Below the pieces are notes generated by a model. The model ran no database searches. It was not told the DNA's origin and was given only the letters and a program-made list of their open reading frames with translations. A stretch of DNA of 20,069 nucleotides from a virus. The stretch covers positions 1 to 20,069 of IMG/VR virus record IMGVR_UViG_3300043468_000690; one strand, 5' to 3'. The position numbers were made by a program, and so were the translations under genes. The number at the start of each line of letters is the position of its first letter. Position 1 is the first letter of the stretch. Positions 4,723 to 9,678 of the stretch are shown piece after piece.

Positions 4723-4910
4723 GGGCCAGTCATGGTTTCGACAGGGTGACAAGTAGTAAAGTGGACAACTCGGCAATGCAGAAGCCGTAGGGTTGGGATT
4801 ACCTGGCCGTAGACGCAAACAACGTAAATGCAAACGACGAAAGTTTTGCTTTAGCCGCCTAAACTCGGCTTAGGGTTTGCCCGTTTCCTCGTAACAGAAT
4901 AACGGGCCAC
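4723..4910 (+). ncRNA. ssrA: tmRNA coding piece with proteolysis tag frame
   Basis: Begins with acceptor strand GGGCCAG and the tmRNA D-loop. The tag frame runs from a GCA resume codon at 4830 to TAA at 4860-4862 and encodes ANDESFALAA; with the alanine carried by tmRNA itself the full tag is A-ANDESFALAA. The ALAA end is the ClpXP/ClpAP recognition form seen in proteobacteria, and the AND start matches E. coli. The bases before the resume codon (CGTAAAT) are similar to those in known tmRNAs. Confidence 0.9.
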
Positions 4911-4911
4911 T

Positions 4912-5000
4912 GGAGGGTTAACTAGGCTGGGCCTGGCACTGTTTTGAACACAGATGGACTTGGAAACAGGTTGGAGTTCGATTCTACCATCCCTCCTCCA
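4912..5000 (+). tRNA. Probable tRNA-Ser (anticodon TGA), imperfect T-arm
   Basis: An 89-base class II shape: acceptor GGAGGG/CCCTCC, an anticodon stem CTGT/ACAG with loop TTTGAAC (TGA), a long variable arm, T-loop TTCGATT and a final CCA. Problems are only three of five T-stem pairs, an extra base before the 3' acceptor strand, and U73 instead of the G73 typical of serine tRNAs. It may be a decaying tRNA, an unusual variant or contain a sequencing error. Confidence 0.6.
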
Positions 5001-5028
5001 TTGTTAAATATATTAATACAAGTATATT
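5001..5028 (+). promoter_or_regulatory. Possible weak promoter
   Basis: TTGTTA (5001-5006), a 16-base spacer and TATATT (5023-5028) precede the 33-residue gene at 5075. It matches sigma-70 boxes less well than the other promoters, in a very A/T-rich stretch where chance matches are common. Confidence 0.3.
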
Positions 5029-5074
5029 TACCCATGGAAAAATTATTTTTAGCAGTATCAATTAGGAGAAATTG

Positions 5075-5176
5075 ATGCAATATATACTTCTATTTCCTCC
5101 TAAACAAATAATAAGGTGGTACATAGACGAGTTCGGATTCTTACAGTTAGAGCTAGTTGAAATGCCACAAGATTAA
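5075..5176 (+). CDS. 33-residue phage protein of unknown function
   Basis: Starts at an ATG 6 bases after a perfect AGGAG and ends with TAA one base before tRNA-Gly. The product is MQYILLFPPKQIIRW followed by an acidic, hydrophobic stretch ending EMPQD. It is too short for family assignment. The strong ribosome binding site and the neat fit between RNA genes argue for translation. The stop survives tRNA 5' processing. Confidence 0.6.
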   Translation: MQYILLFPPKQIIRWYIDEFGFLQLELVEMPQD

Positions 5177-5177
5177 T

Positions 5178-5254
5178 GCGTGCGTCGTATAGCCTGGTTA
5201 TTATTGCTGGTTGCCAACCAGTGGACGCGAGTTCGAATCTCGCCGCCCGCACCA
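5178..5254 (+). tRNA. tRNA-Gly (anticodon GCC)
   Basis: Acceptor GCGTGCG/CGCCCGC with a T4-C69 mismatch, anticodon stem GCTGG/CCAGT with loop TTGCCAA, T-arm GCGAG-TTCGAAT-CTCGC, A73 and CCA. The next glycine tRNA has the same 4-69 mismatch. Confidence 0.9.
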
Positions 5255-5255
5255 A

Positions 5256-5329
5256 GCGTGGTTAGTTTAATGGTAAAACAGTAGGCTTCCAACCTTCAGT
5301 TAAGAGTTCGATTCTCTTACCCCGCACCA
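5256..5329 (+). tRNA. tRNA-Gly (anticodon TCC)
   Basis: Acceptor GCGTGGT/ACCCCGC with a T4-C69 mismatch, anticodon loop CTTCCAA, T-arm AAGAG-TTCGATT-CTCTT, A73 and CCA. The anticodon stem has one T-T mismatch. It lies one base after the first Gly tRNA. Confidence 0.9.
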
Positions 5330-5345
5330 CACAGGAACACAAATT

Positions 5346-5798
5346 ATGTTATCTAAAACACTACAAAACTTAAGTAGTGCTCTTGCTGGCGAGAGTACTG
5401 CACACATCAAGTACCGGTACTTTGCAAAAATTGCAAGGGACGAAGGTTACGAAGATATTGCCAAGCATTTTGAGCATACTGCCGATCAAGAAATTAAACA
5501 CGCTTGGGGACATCTAGAGCTGTTAATTGGCAGACCTAGTACACGCGAATGTTTATTAAAGGCTATTGAAGGCGAAACTTACGAATTTACAGAAATGTAT
5601 CCAAGATTCGAAGAAGACGCAGAACAAGAAGGTAACGAATCAGCAATACTAGAAGCTAGGTTACAGGCCGAAGAATCAAAGCAACACGCACAAGAATTTT
5701 CAGAAATGCTCAGCAAGGCAGAAGCAAGATTCGCAGCACTAGCAAAAGTGGAAGAGCGACACGCTAATGCTTATAAGAAAGTATTGGAGTCAATGTAA
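5346..5798 (+). CDS. Rubrerythrin diiron (ferritin-like) domain protein
   Basis: 150 residues, ATG after an AGGAA-type site. Rubrerythrins reduce peroxide using a diiron site in a four-helix bundle. The expected ligands are visible: E16 in helix 1, E49-x2-H52 in helix 2, E77 and E80 followed by the hallmark MYPRFEEDAEQEG in helix 3, and E136-x2-H139 in helix 4. The usual C-terminal rubredoxin domain is absent from this chain but is encoded by the next gene, whose ATG overlaps this stop (TAATG). The pair would rebuild a whole rubrerythrin system. A cytoplasmic peroxide-defence role during infection is likely but inferred. Confidence 0.92.
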   Translation: MLSKTLQNLSSALAGESTAHIKYRYFAKIARDEGYEDIAKHFEHTADQEIKHAWGHLELLIGRPSTRECLLKAIEGETYEFTEMYPRFEEDAEQEGNESAILEARLQAEESKQHAQEFSEMLSKAEARFAALAKVEERHANAYKKVLESM

Positions 5799-5935
5799 TG
5801 GAATATGTGTGCGTAATCTGTGGACATATCCACGACGAACAAATTGAAGGCGACTGGGATTCTTTACCTGATAACTTTGAATGCCCTGAGTGTGGCTGTG
5901 GTAAAGAAGACTACGAAGTGTATTCTTTCGAATAA
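5798..5935 (+). CDS. Rubredoxin-like iron protein, partner of rubrerythrin
   Basis: 45 residues, with the start overlapping the rubrerythrin stop by one base. C5-x2-C8 and C29-x2-C32, each followed by Gly, form the FeS4 knuckles, and the spacing, LPDNFECPECG and the GK(E/D)D end match rubredoxins and the C-terminal domain of rubrerythrin. It would pass electrons to the diiron protein encoded upstream. The usual hydrophobic residue in CGVGK is a cysteine here (CGCGK). It ends one base before tRNA-Val. Confidence 0.9.
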   Translation: MEYVCVICGHIHDEQIEGDWDSLPDNFECPECGCGKEDYEVYSFE

Positions 5936-5936
5936 T

Positions 5937-6011
5937 GCGCGATTAGCTCAGCGGTAGAGCGTCTCCTTTACACGGAGAGGGTCGGCGGTTCAAACCCGTC
6001 ATCGCGTACCA
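5937..6011 (+). tRNA. tRNA-Val (anticodon TAC)
   Basis: Acceptor GCGCGAT/ATCGCGT, anticodon stem TCTCC/GGAGA with loop TTTACAC, T-arm GGCGG-TTCAAAC-CCGTC, A73 and CCA. Confidence 0.95.
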
Positions 6012-6021
6012 AATTATTAAC

Positions 6022-6050
6022 TTGAATTCATATCCCCAAATTGGTATAAT
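6022..6050 (+). promoter_or_regulatory. Sigma-70 type promoter P2 with overlapping inverted repeat
   Basis: TTGAAT (6022-6027), 17 bases, then TATAAT (6045-6050) preceded by TGG (extended -10). CCCCAAAT (6034-6041) and ATTTGGGG (6059-6066) are perfect inverted copies flanking the -10 box, an operator-like layout. It drives the DUF1289 gene. Confidence 0.85.
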
Positions 6051-6066
6051 ATATACTGATTTGGGG
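6034..6066. promoter_or_regulatory. 8-bp inverted repeat around the P2 -10 box, possible operator
   Basis: CCCCAAAT and ATTTGGGG arms are separated by 17 bases containing TATAAT. The left arm lies before the expected transcription start, so the symmetry would act in DNA (repressor or activator site) for P2 transcripts. For read-through transcripts the same hairpin followed by ATTTTTTC could act as a terminator. Confidence 0.5.
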
Positions 6067-6077
6067 ATTTTTTCATT

Positions 6078-6217
6078 ATGGAATCACCATGCGTTAAAAT
6101 CTGCAAGCTAGACCCTAAACTGCAGTATTGTTTAGGATGCAAGCGAACTGTAGAAGAAATACAAAAGTGGACGTACTATACGCCCGAACAGCGACAGAAA
6201 ATCATTAAAGAATTACT

Positions 6218-6227
<10 letters not shown>
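6078..6227 (+). CDS. DUF1289-family small cysteine-rich protein
   Basis: 49 residues. The start MESPCVKICKLDP, then YCLGCKRTVEEIQKW and a C-terminal helix (PEQRQKIIKEL), match DUF1289 proteins, which are small proteobacterial proteins with four conserved cysteines (here C5, C9, C18, C21) likely to bind a metal. Their role is not established. Transcription is from promoter P2 about 25 bases upstream, and there is no strong ribosome binding site. The last 10 bases, with the TAG stop, are positions 1-10 of the next tRNA: the stop is its conserved U8-A9-G10. The family is mainly cellular, suggesting capture from a host. Confidence 0.85.
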
Positions 6228-6295
<68 letters not shown>

Positions 6296-6307
6296 AGGAT
6301 AAATACA

Positions 6308-6652
6308 ATGGAAGAATTGCAAAATGAATTTGCTCGTGTATTCAAAGAAATTGAACAAGAGCAAGAACAATACTGGAACTCACTAAGCAAAGACGATCAG
6401 CTTAAGTGCTTTTGTGCTGTAGCTCGTAGAATTTACGAAGGTGAAATTAAGGAATCTGGTAGTTACCGATATGTTCTATACGATGTATTTGGCTTTGGGG
6501 CAGAAGCATATGCACAAGCACAGATGGCAGGCTATTTAAGCATTCATAATGCTATTATGTCGGAAGATCACGATTATAAACTTCTCACCGCATTTTGTAG
6601 GCACCACAACATCGAAAACTACCAAGATAAAGTTTCAGAATTTTTTATGTAA
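6308..6652 (+). CDS. Conserved phage protein of unknown function
   Basis: 114 residues, ATG 8 bases after AAGGA at the tRNA CCA end. Acidic, probably all-helical, with LKCFCAVARRIYEGEI, YRYVLYDVFGFGAEAY and AQMAGYLSIHNAI as its most conserved-looking blocks. Proteins of this type are often found in T4-like phages of aquatic bacteria, but no activity is known to me. It is followed by promoter P3. Confidence 0.8.
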   Translation: MEELQNEFARVFKEIEQEQEQYWNSLSKDDQLKCFCAVARRIYEGEIKESGSYRYVLYDVFGFGAEAYAQAQMAGYLSIHNAIMSEDHDYKLLTAFCRHHNIENYQDKVSEFFM

Positions 6653-6679
6653 CTTATTTTTTGTTGCAAAAATTCTTTA

Positions 6680-6708
6680 TTGAAACTTTATTTCAGATTT
6701 AGTATAAT
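6680..6708 (+). promoter_or_regulatory. Sigma-70 type promoter P3
   Basis: TTGAAA (6680-6685), 17 bases, TATAAT (6703-6708), located 31 bases before the ATG at 6740. The TTG of the -35 box is in frame with the gene but is not its start. Confidence 0.85.
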
Positions 6709-6739
6709 ATTAGATTACAAACCACCTAAAGGGTATAAC

Positions 6740-7081
6740 ATGAAAGTATATTTTAGCGAAGCCAACCATTCCGACATTGACCAGTTTGGTGATGACGGTA
6801 TTTTTACAGTACACACTGAAAACGGTGCTCGTTATTTTTATTGCGGCGTTGAGCACGGAACTAATCCTGGTGGCCTCGATGAAGTAGCCATCTTTGATGG
6901 TTGCAATCGTATGGTTCCCATTGCAATCGAAAATGTTCCCGCACTGGTAGAGGCTCTTAACTATTGCTACAACAATGTCGAGAAACTCAAAGAAGCTGAG
7001 CGTATGCAAAAGCGTTTGGATAGTGACAACACCGTTTCATTTGTAGAAGGTGATGACTATCCGTATGTAGAAGAAGTCTAA
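6740..7081 (+). CDS. Conserved phage protein of unknown function
   Basis: 113 residues. The ATG at 6740 was chosen because it lies downstream of promoter P3 and 6 bases after AAAGGG. The N-terminal half looks like a mixed beta fold (MKVYFSEANHSDIDQFGDDG, ARYFYCGVEHGT, EVAIFDGCNRMVPIAI) and is followed by a helix and an acidic tail. No family recognised. The next gene starts 10 bases later with its ribosome binding site beginning right after this stop. Confidence 0.8.
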   Translation: MKVYFSEANHSDIDQFGDDGIFTVHTENGARYFYCGVEHGTNPGGLDEVAIFDGCNRMVPIAIENVPALVEALNYCYNNVEKLKEAERMQKRLDSDNTVSFVEGDDYPYVEEV

Positions 7082-7091
7082 AGGATAAATC

Positions 7092-7484
7092 TTGGCAAAA
7101 AGCACTAGTAAATCTAAACAAGGGTACTATAGCGCATACAAGGCTAATAATCGCTGGAAAACCAACAGGGAGCGAAAGCTGACAAAACTTCTGGCACAAA
7201 ATCCAAATGATAAGTGTTTAGAAGAAGCAATTAAGAATATTAAGTATAGGCGTAAAAAGCCTCTTGGAACAGGCACCTGGTCTAAGACTAATATCAAAAC
7301 TGCACAGCTATTCAAACAGTTTACAGGTATGGCAAGCCATGACCTTTTTAGTAGCAATCCTAAAATTCAGTCAGCGGCATTGGCCCTTCGCGGAAGGCGT
7401 CAGTACAAACAACCAGAAGGCAAAGTTAACTTTACACTAGGTGCCCGTGCCCATGACAAGTGGGGCAACTTAGTGTGGGCTTAA
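7092..7484 (+). CDS. Basic conserved phage protein, possible nucleic-acid binder
   Basis: 130 residues starting at TTG 7092, 6 bases after AGGA. The first 60 residues are strongly basic (STSKSKQGYYSAYKANNRWK, NRERKLTKLL, KYRRKKPLGTGTW), and the C-terminal half has Gly/Arg-rich stretches (ALALRGRRQYKQPEGK). The overall charge suggests nucleic-acid or capsid-associated binding, which is inference only. Its TAA overlaps the ATG of the next gene (TAATG), so the two are translationally coupled. Confidence 0.75.
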   Translation: MAKSTSKSKQGYYSAYKANNRWKTNRERKLTKLLAQNPNDKCLEEAIKNIKYRRKKPLGTGTWSKTNIKTAQLFKQFTGMASHDLFSSNPKIQSAALALRGRRQYKQPEGKVNFTLGARAHDKWGNLVWA

Positions 7485-7735
7485 TGGAATATTATATAAT
7501 ATTTGCACTAACAACAGCATTAGCCTGTTGTTATGAATTTTTCTGGCCTTGTATTCAGGAGGCTAAAACTTTAGGAGTAGATAACGAGTTTACTAGGCAT
7601 CCACTACTTAGCTGTATTATTTATACTTGCGTAAGTACAATTATTGCCCCACTCCTAATTATACCTTTCTTGTCTACCACTAAATCAGAAAAGTTTAGAC
7701 AAGGCTTGAGAAATACAATTGTCAAAAACGATTAA
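7484..7735 (+). CDS. Small membrane protein with two transmembrane segments
   Basis: 83 residues, ATG overlapping the upstream stop. Two hydrophobic stretches are visible: residues 1-20 (MEYYIIFALTTALACCYEFF) and about 43-64 (LLSCIIYTCVSTIIAPLLII). The loop between is charged and the tail is basic (KSEKFRQGLRNTIVK). This suggests an inner-membrane hairpin. It is too generic to call a holin, and no lysis genes are nearby. Confidence 0.75.
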   Translation: MEYYIIFALTTALACCYEFFWPCIQEAKTLGVDNEFTRHPLLSCIIYTCVSTIIAPLLIIPFLSTTKSEKFRQGLRNTIVKND

Positions 7736-7745
7736 ATTTTTACAG

Positions 7746-7774
7746 TTGAACTAGCAGATTAATGATTGTATAAT
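7746..7774 (+). promoter_or_regulatory. Sigma-70 type promoter P4
   Basis: TTGAAC (7746-7751), 17 bases, TATAAT (7769-7774), 31 bases upstream of the ATG at 7806 with AGGAAA between. Confidence 0.85.
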
Positions 7775-7805
7775 ATCTTTTCACAAACTACAGGAAACCA
7801 AAGTA

Positions 7806-8078
7806 ATGAAACTTATTGAATTTACCTACACTAAAGCTGACGGTACTCAGAGTGATCGTGCAGTTATTGAGCTTGTACAGCCCACTAAGTATGTTGAAGG
7901 TATTGATGTTTCGCAGATGCCTGCTGACGAGTTTGCACAATTCTGTGCCGAATTTAGTGCAATGAAATCCGCCCAACATCAGCAAACTCAAGCTCTGCTA
8001 GAGCAGTTTGATCTTAAGCACAATTACCGCAGGTTTATTCCTGAGCAAATGCAATCGGTAAGCACAGATTATGTCTGA
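7806..8078 (+). CDS. Conserved phage protein of unknown function
   Basis: 90 residues, ATG preceded by AGGAAACC at suitable distance, downstream of promoter P4. It begins with a beta hairpin (MKLIEFTYTKADGTQSDRAV, then IELVQPTKYVEGIDV) and continues with helices rich in Gln, ending in LKHNYRRFIPEQM. Similar architecture recurs in T4-like phages, but no function is known to me. It overlaps the next gene by 8 bases. Confidence 0.8.
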   Translation: MKLIEFTYTKADGTQSDRAVIELVQPTKYVEGIDVSQMPADEFAQFCAEFSAMKSAQHQQTQALLEQFDLKHNYRRFIPEQMQSVSTDYV

Positions 8079-8322
8079 TAAATTCAGAAGCTGGGATAGT
8101 CAGGCATTGTATGACTGTGCTAAGCTAAGCTTACAGATTTCTTCAAAAGTCGAAGAATTGTGTGAAGGCAACAATCTAACCCCCTCCGATCTGCCAGATA
8201 GTTTGATGCCAACAGGTAAATTATATCTGCTGGCCTTGGCATACAATGCCGCTTACGAAAGTTTAATACAATACGATCTAGTAAAAACTGGAAACATTAA
8301 ACAAACAAAAAACACACATTAA
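8071..8322 (+). CDS. Small helical phage protein of unknown function
   Basis: 83 residues, ATG inside the end of the previous gene, indicating coupling. Predicted mainly alpha-helical (ALYDCAKLSLQISSKVEELC, KLYLLALAYNAAYESLIQYD) with a polar tail of Lys, Thr and Asn. No family recognised. The next gene follows 7 bases later. Confidence 0.75.
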   Translation: MSDKFRSWDSQALYDCAKLSLQISSKVEELCEGNNLTPSDLPDSLMPTGKLYLLALAYNAAYESLIQYDLVKTGNIKQTKNTH

Positions 8323-8329
8323 GGAAAAC

Positions 8330-8704
8330 ATGGCTACTACTACTCAATGGACTGACGAACTCAAGGCTAAAGTTATCGAAATGTACGAAGGTGCTGAGCC
8401 TACACCTGAAACTAGTACTGAGATTATCAAAGATATTGCAGAAGAAATCGAAATGTCGCCCAACGGCGTTCGTATGGTTCTTGTGCAAGCAGGCGTATAT
8501 GTAAAGAAAGACCCAGGCTCTAGCTCGGGCGGTACCAAGACCAAGACCAGTTCTGGCGAAGGCTCTAAGCGTGTATCAAAAGAGTCTGCTATTGCTGACT
8601 TGAAGGCCGCTATCGAAGCCAAGGGTGCCCCTATTGACGACGACATTCTTAGCAAACTCACCGGCAAAGCCGCTGTGTATCTGCTGAGCGTTATCAAGGC
8701 TTAA
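8330..8704 (+). CDS. Helix-turn-helix DNA-binding protein with second C-terminal domain
   Basis: 124 residues, ATG after AAGGAAA. Residues 7-55 (WTDELKAKVIEMYEG, then IIKDIAEEIEMSPNGVRMVL) form a homeodomain/Myb-like helix-turn-helix. It is the same kind of unit repeated in the 11473-12225 product, with an opening W-(T/S)-D. A Ser/Gly/Thr/Lys-rich linker (about 57-80) leads to a small helical domain (ESAIADLKAAIEAKGAPIDD, LLSVIKA). The linker and strong terminator right after the stop suggest an abundant, separately terminated product. A chromatin-like or transcription role is possible but inferred. Confidence 0.75.
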   Translation: MATTTQWTDELKAKVIEMYEGAEPTPETSTEIIKDIAEEIEMSPNGVRMVLVQAGVYVKKDPGSSSGGTKTKTSSGEGSKRVSKESAIADLKAAIEAKGAPIDDDILSKLTGKAAVYLLSVIKA

Positions 8705-8706
8705 TC

Positions 8707-8728
8707 AAGGCGGCGTATGCCGCCTTTT
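8707..8728 (+). terminator. Rho-independent terminator
   Basis: An 8-bp perfect stem AAGGCGGC/GCCGCCTT with a GTAT loop, continuing into a T run, 3 bases after the stop of the 8330 gene. Confidence 0.9.
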
Positions 8729-8747
8729 GTATTTATAGGAACAGAAT

Positions 8748-9368
8748 ATGGCACGAAAGCGTAGTGAACTTGAACAAGAGCTGATGACTGATGCAAACAT
8801 TGCAAAAGTTATCCGTCTACTAGAACCTAGTGAAGAAGGTGTAAAACCTATTACTAAAAAAGATGCTTGTCAAATTCTTGGCATGGCATATAACACCACG
8901 CGTCTTGCCACTATTATCCAAGAATACAGAGACAGACGTGAGCGTGAACGGCGATTCCGTGCTGAAAAGCGTGGCAAACCTATCACCAAAGACGAGCGCA
9001 GTTATATTATCTCTGAGTACTTGGCAGGTGAACCCGTTGACAGCATTAGCAAAAGTACGTATCGTAGCACAGCTATAATTAAACAAGTACTAGACGAGTC
9101 TAATGTGCCAATTAGGGTGCCTGGCCACAGTTACTTTAAACCACAGCTAATTCCAGATGGTGCAACACGCGACCGATTTGCAGTGGGTGAAGTGGTGTAT
9201 AGTGCCCGTTACGATACCCTGGCTAAGATTACTAGTGAGCAACTTAGTCCTAAGCATGGCTATATCTACAGTCTGTGGTTACGTGGTATCTGGCAACAGA
9301 GTGCATATCAGCCTGCTTATGAATTGGCAAGCCTACAGCACCTAAGAGAACTAGGGGTTGACGTATGA
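8748..9368 (+). CDS. Helix-turn-helix phage protein with C-terminal beta domain
   Basis: 206 residues, ATG after AGGAACAG. The N-terminal half has two HTH-like units: residues 37-60 (KDACQILGMAYNTTRLATII) and about 80-115 (DERSYIISEYLAGEPVDSIS, then STAIIKQVLDES), separated by a very basic helix (RDRRERERRFRAEKRGK). From residue 120 on, a beta-rich domain follows (FAVGEVVYSARYDTLAKIT, YIYSLWLRG), resembling a small SH3-like barrel. This suggests a DNA-binding regulator or processivity factor, but no named family is recognised. It overlaps the next start by 4 bases (ATGA). Confidence 0.75.
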   Translation: MARKRSELEQELMTDANIAKVIRLLEPSEEGVKPITKKDACQILGMAYNTTRLATIIQEYRDRRERERRFRAEKRGKPITKDERSYIISEYLAGEPVDSISKSTYRSTAIIKQVLDESNVPIRVPGHSYFKPQLIPDGATRDRFAVGEVVYSARYDTLAKITSEQLSPKHGYIYSLWLRGIWQQSAYQPAYELASLQHLRELGVDV

Positions 9369-9658
9369 GTGATAATCTACACTACGAAAAAACTATTTAT
9401 CACAACGAAGAAAAGTTTTATCAGCTAAAGCTTACGCTTAGTGAGTTTCGTGATAAGTATTACGTCAACTTGCGTAAATACTTCCAAAGTTATGAAGGCG
9501 ACTTTGTACCCAGTAAAGAAGGCGTATCTATGGAAGCTAGCATGGAAAATATTTACGCACTGCTAGACGGACTATTTGATATAGTCTCAAAAGGTGAGGC
9601 AGAAGAAATTGTGCGGCACTATGCCAACAAAATTTCTGGCTTGAATCCCAGACCCTAA
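9365..9658 (+). CDS. PC4/YdbC-like single-strand DNA-binding domain protein
   Basis: 97 residues, ATGA overlap with the previous gene. The order of elements matches PC4 (transcriptional coactivator p15) domains: a strand-forming opening (FYQLKLTLSEFRDKYYVNLR), then KYFQSYEGDFVPSKEGVSM, equivalent to the PC4 signature of a D/E-G-x2-x-P-x-(K/R)-x-G-(I/V)-(S/T) turn, then a helix (MENIYALLDGLFDI). Bacterial and phage relatives bind single-stranded DNA and cluster with replication genes, as here next to the ligase. Promoter P5 overlaps its 3' end. Confidence 0.65.
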   Translation: MSDNLHYEKTIYHNEEKFYQLKLTLSEFRDKYYVNLRKYFQSYEGDFVPSKEGVSMEASMENIYALLDGLFDIVSKGEAEEIVRHYANKISGLNPRP

Positions 9659-9669
9659 ACTGCTATAAT
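9641..9669 (+). promoter_or_regulatory. Sigma-70 type promoter P5, giving a nearly leaderless ligase mRNA
   Basis: TTGAAT (9641-9646), 17 bases, TATAAT (9664-9669) preceded by TGC (extended -10). The ligase ATG is at 9679, only 9 bases after the box, so transcription starting about 7 bases downstream would leave an RNA leader of 0-3 bases. The promoter lies in the end of the PC4-like gene. Confidence 0.8.
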
Positions 9670-9678
9670 AGTTGTCTT

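Larger units (their letters stand above)
4585..4910 (+). ncRNA. ssrA: Circularly permuted (two-piece) tmRNA gene
   Basis: tmRNA rescues ribosomes stalled on stop-less mRNA and adds a degradation tag. The halves are in reversed order. The T-arm and acceptor 3' strand (CTGGTCC, A73, CCA, 4642-4652) come first. The acceptor 5' strand (GGGCCAG, 4723-4729), the D-loop (TGGTTTCGACAGGG, close to the E. coli TGGATTCGACGGG) and the tag frame come second. The strands pair over 7 bp with G3-U70, the alanine identity pair. AGTTGT (4591-4596) can pair with ACAACT (4765-4770) and CTTG with CAAG, consistent with helix P2. After the tag, GCCCGTT/AACGGGC (4879-4885 with 4901-4907) forms a hairpin. Outer ends are approximate. 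Confidence 0.93.

Noticed and set aside
4912-5000. Treating this stretch as the 3' end of a normal-order tmRNA.
   Set aside because: Its 3' strand pairs with 4912-4917, not with the tmRNA 5' strand GGGCCAG, which instead pairs perfectly with 4642-4648.
5034-5075. A 13-residue frame ending TGA with TGATG overlap to the 5075 gene.
   Set aside because: It has no ribosome binding site and is too short to tell from chance; it could be a leader peptide but nothing else supports it.
7495-7500. A perfect TATAAT.
   Set aside because: It is inside the coding start of the 7484 gene and has no -35 box at 16-18 bases upstream.
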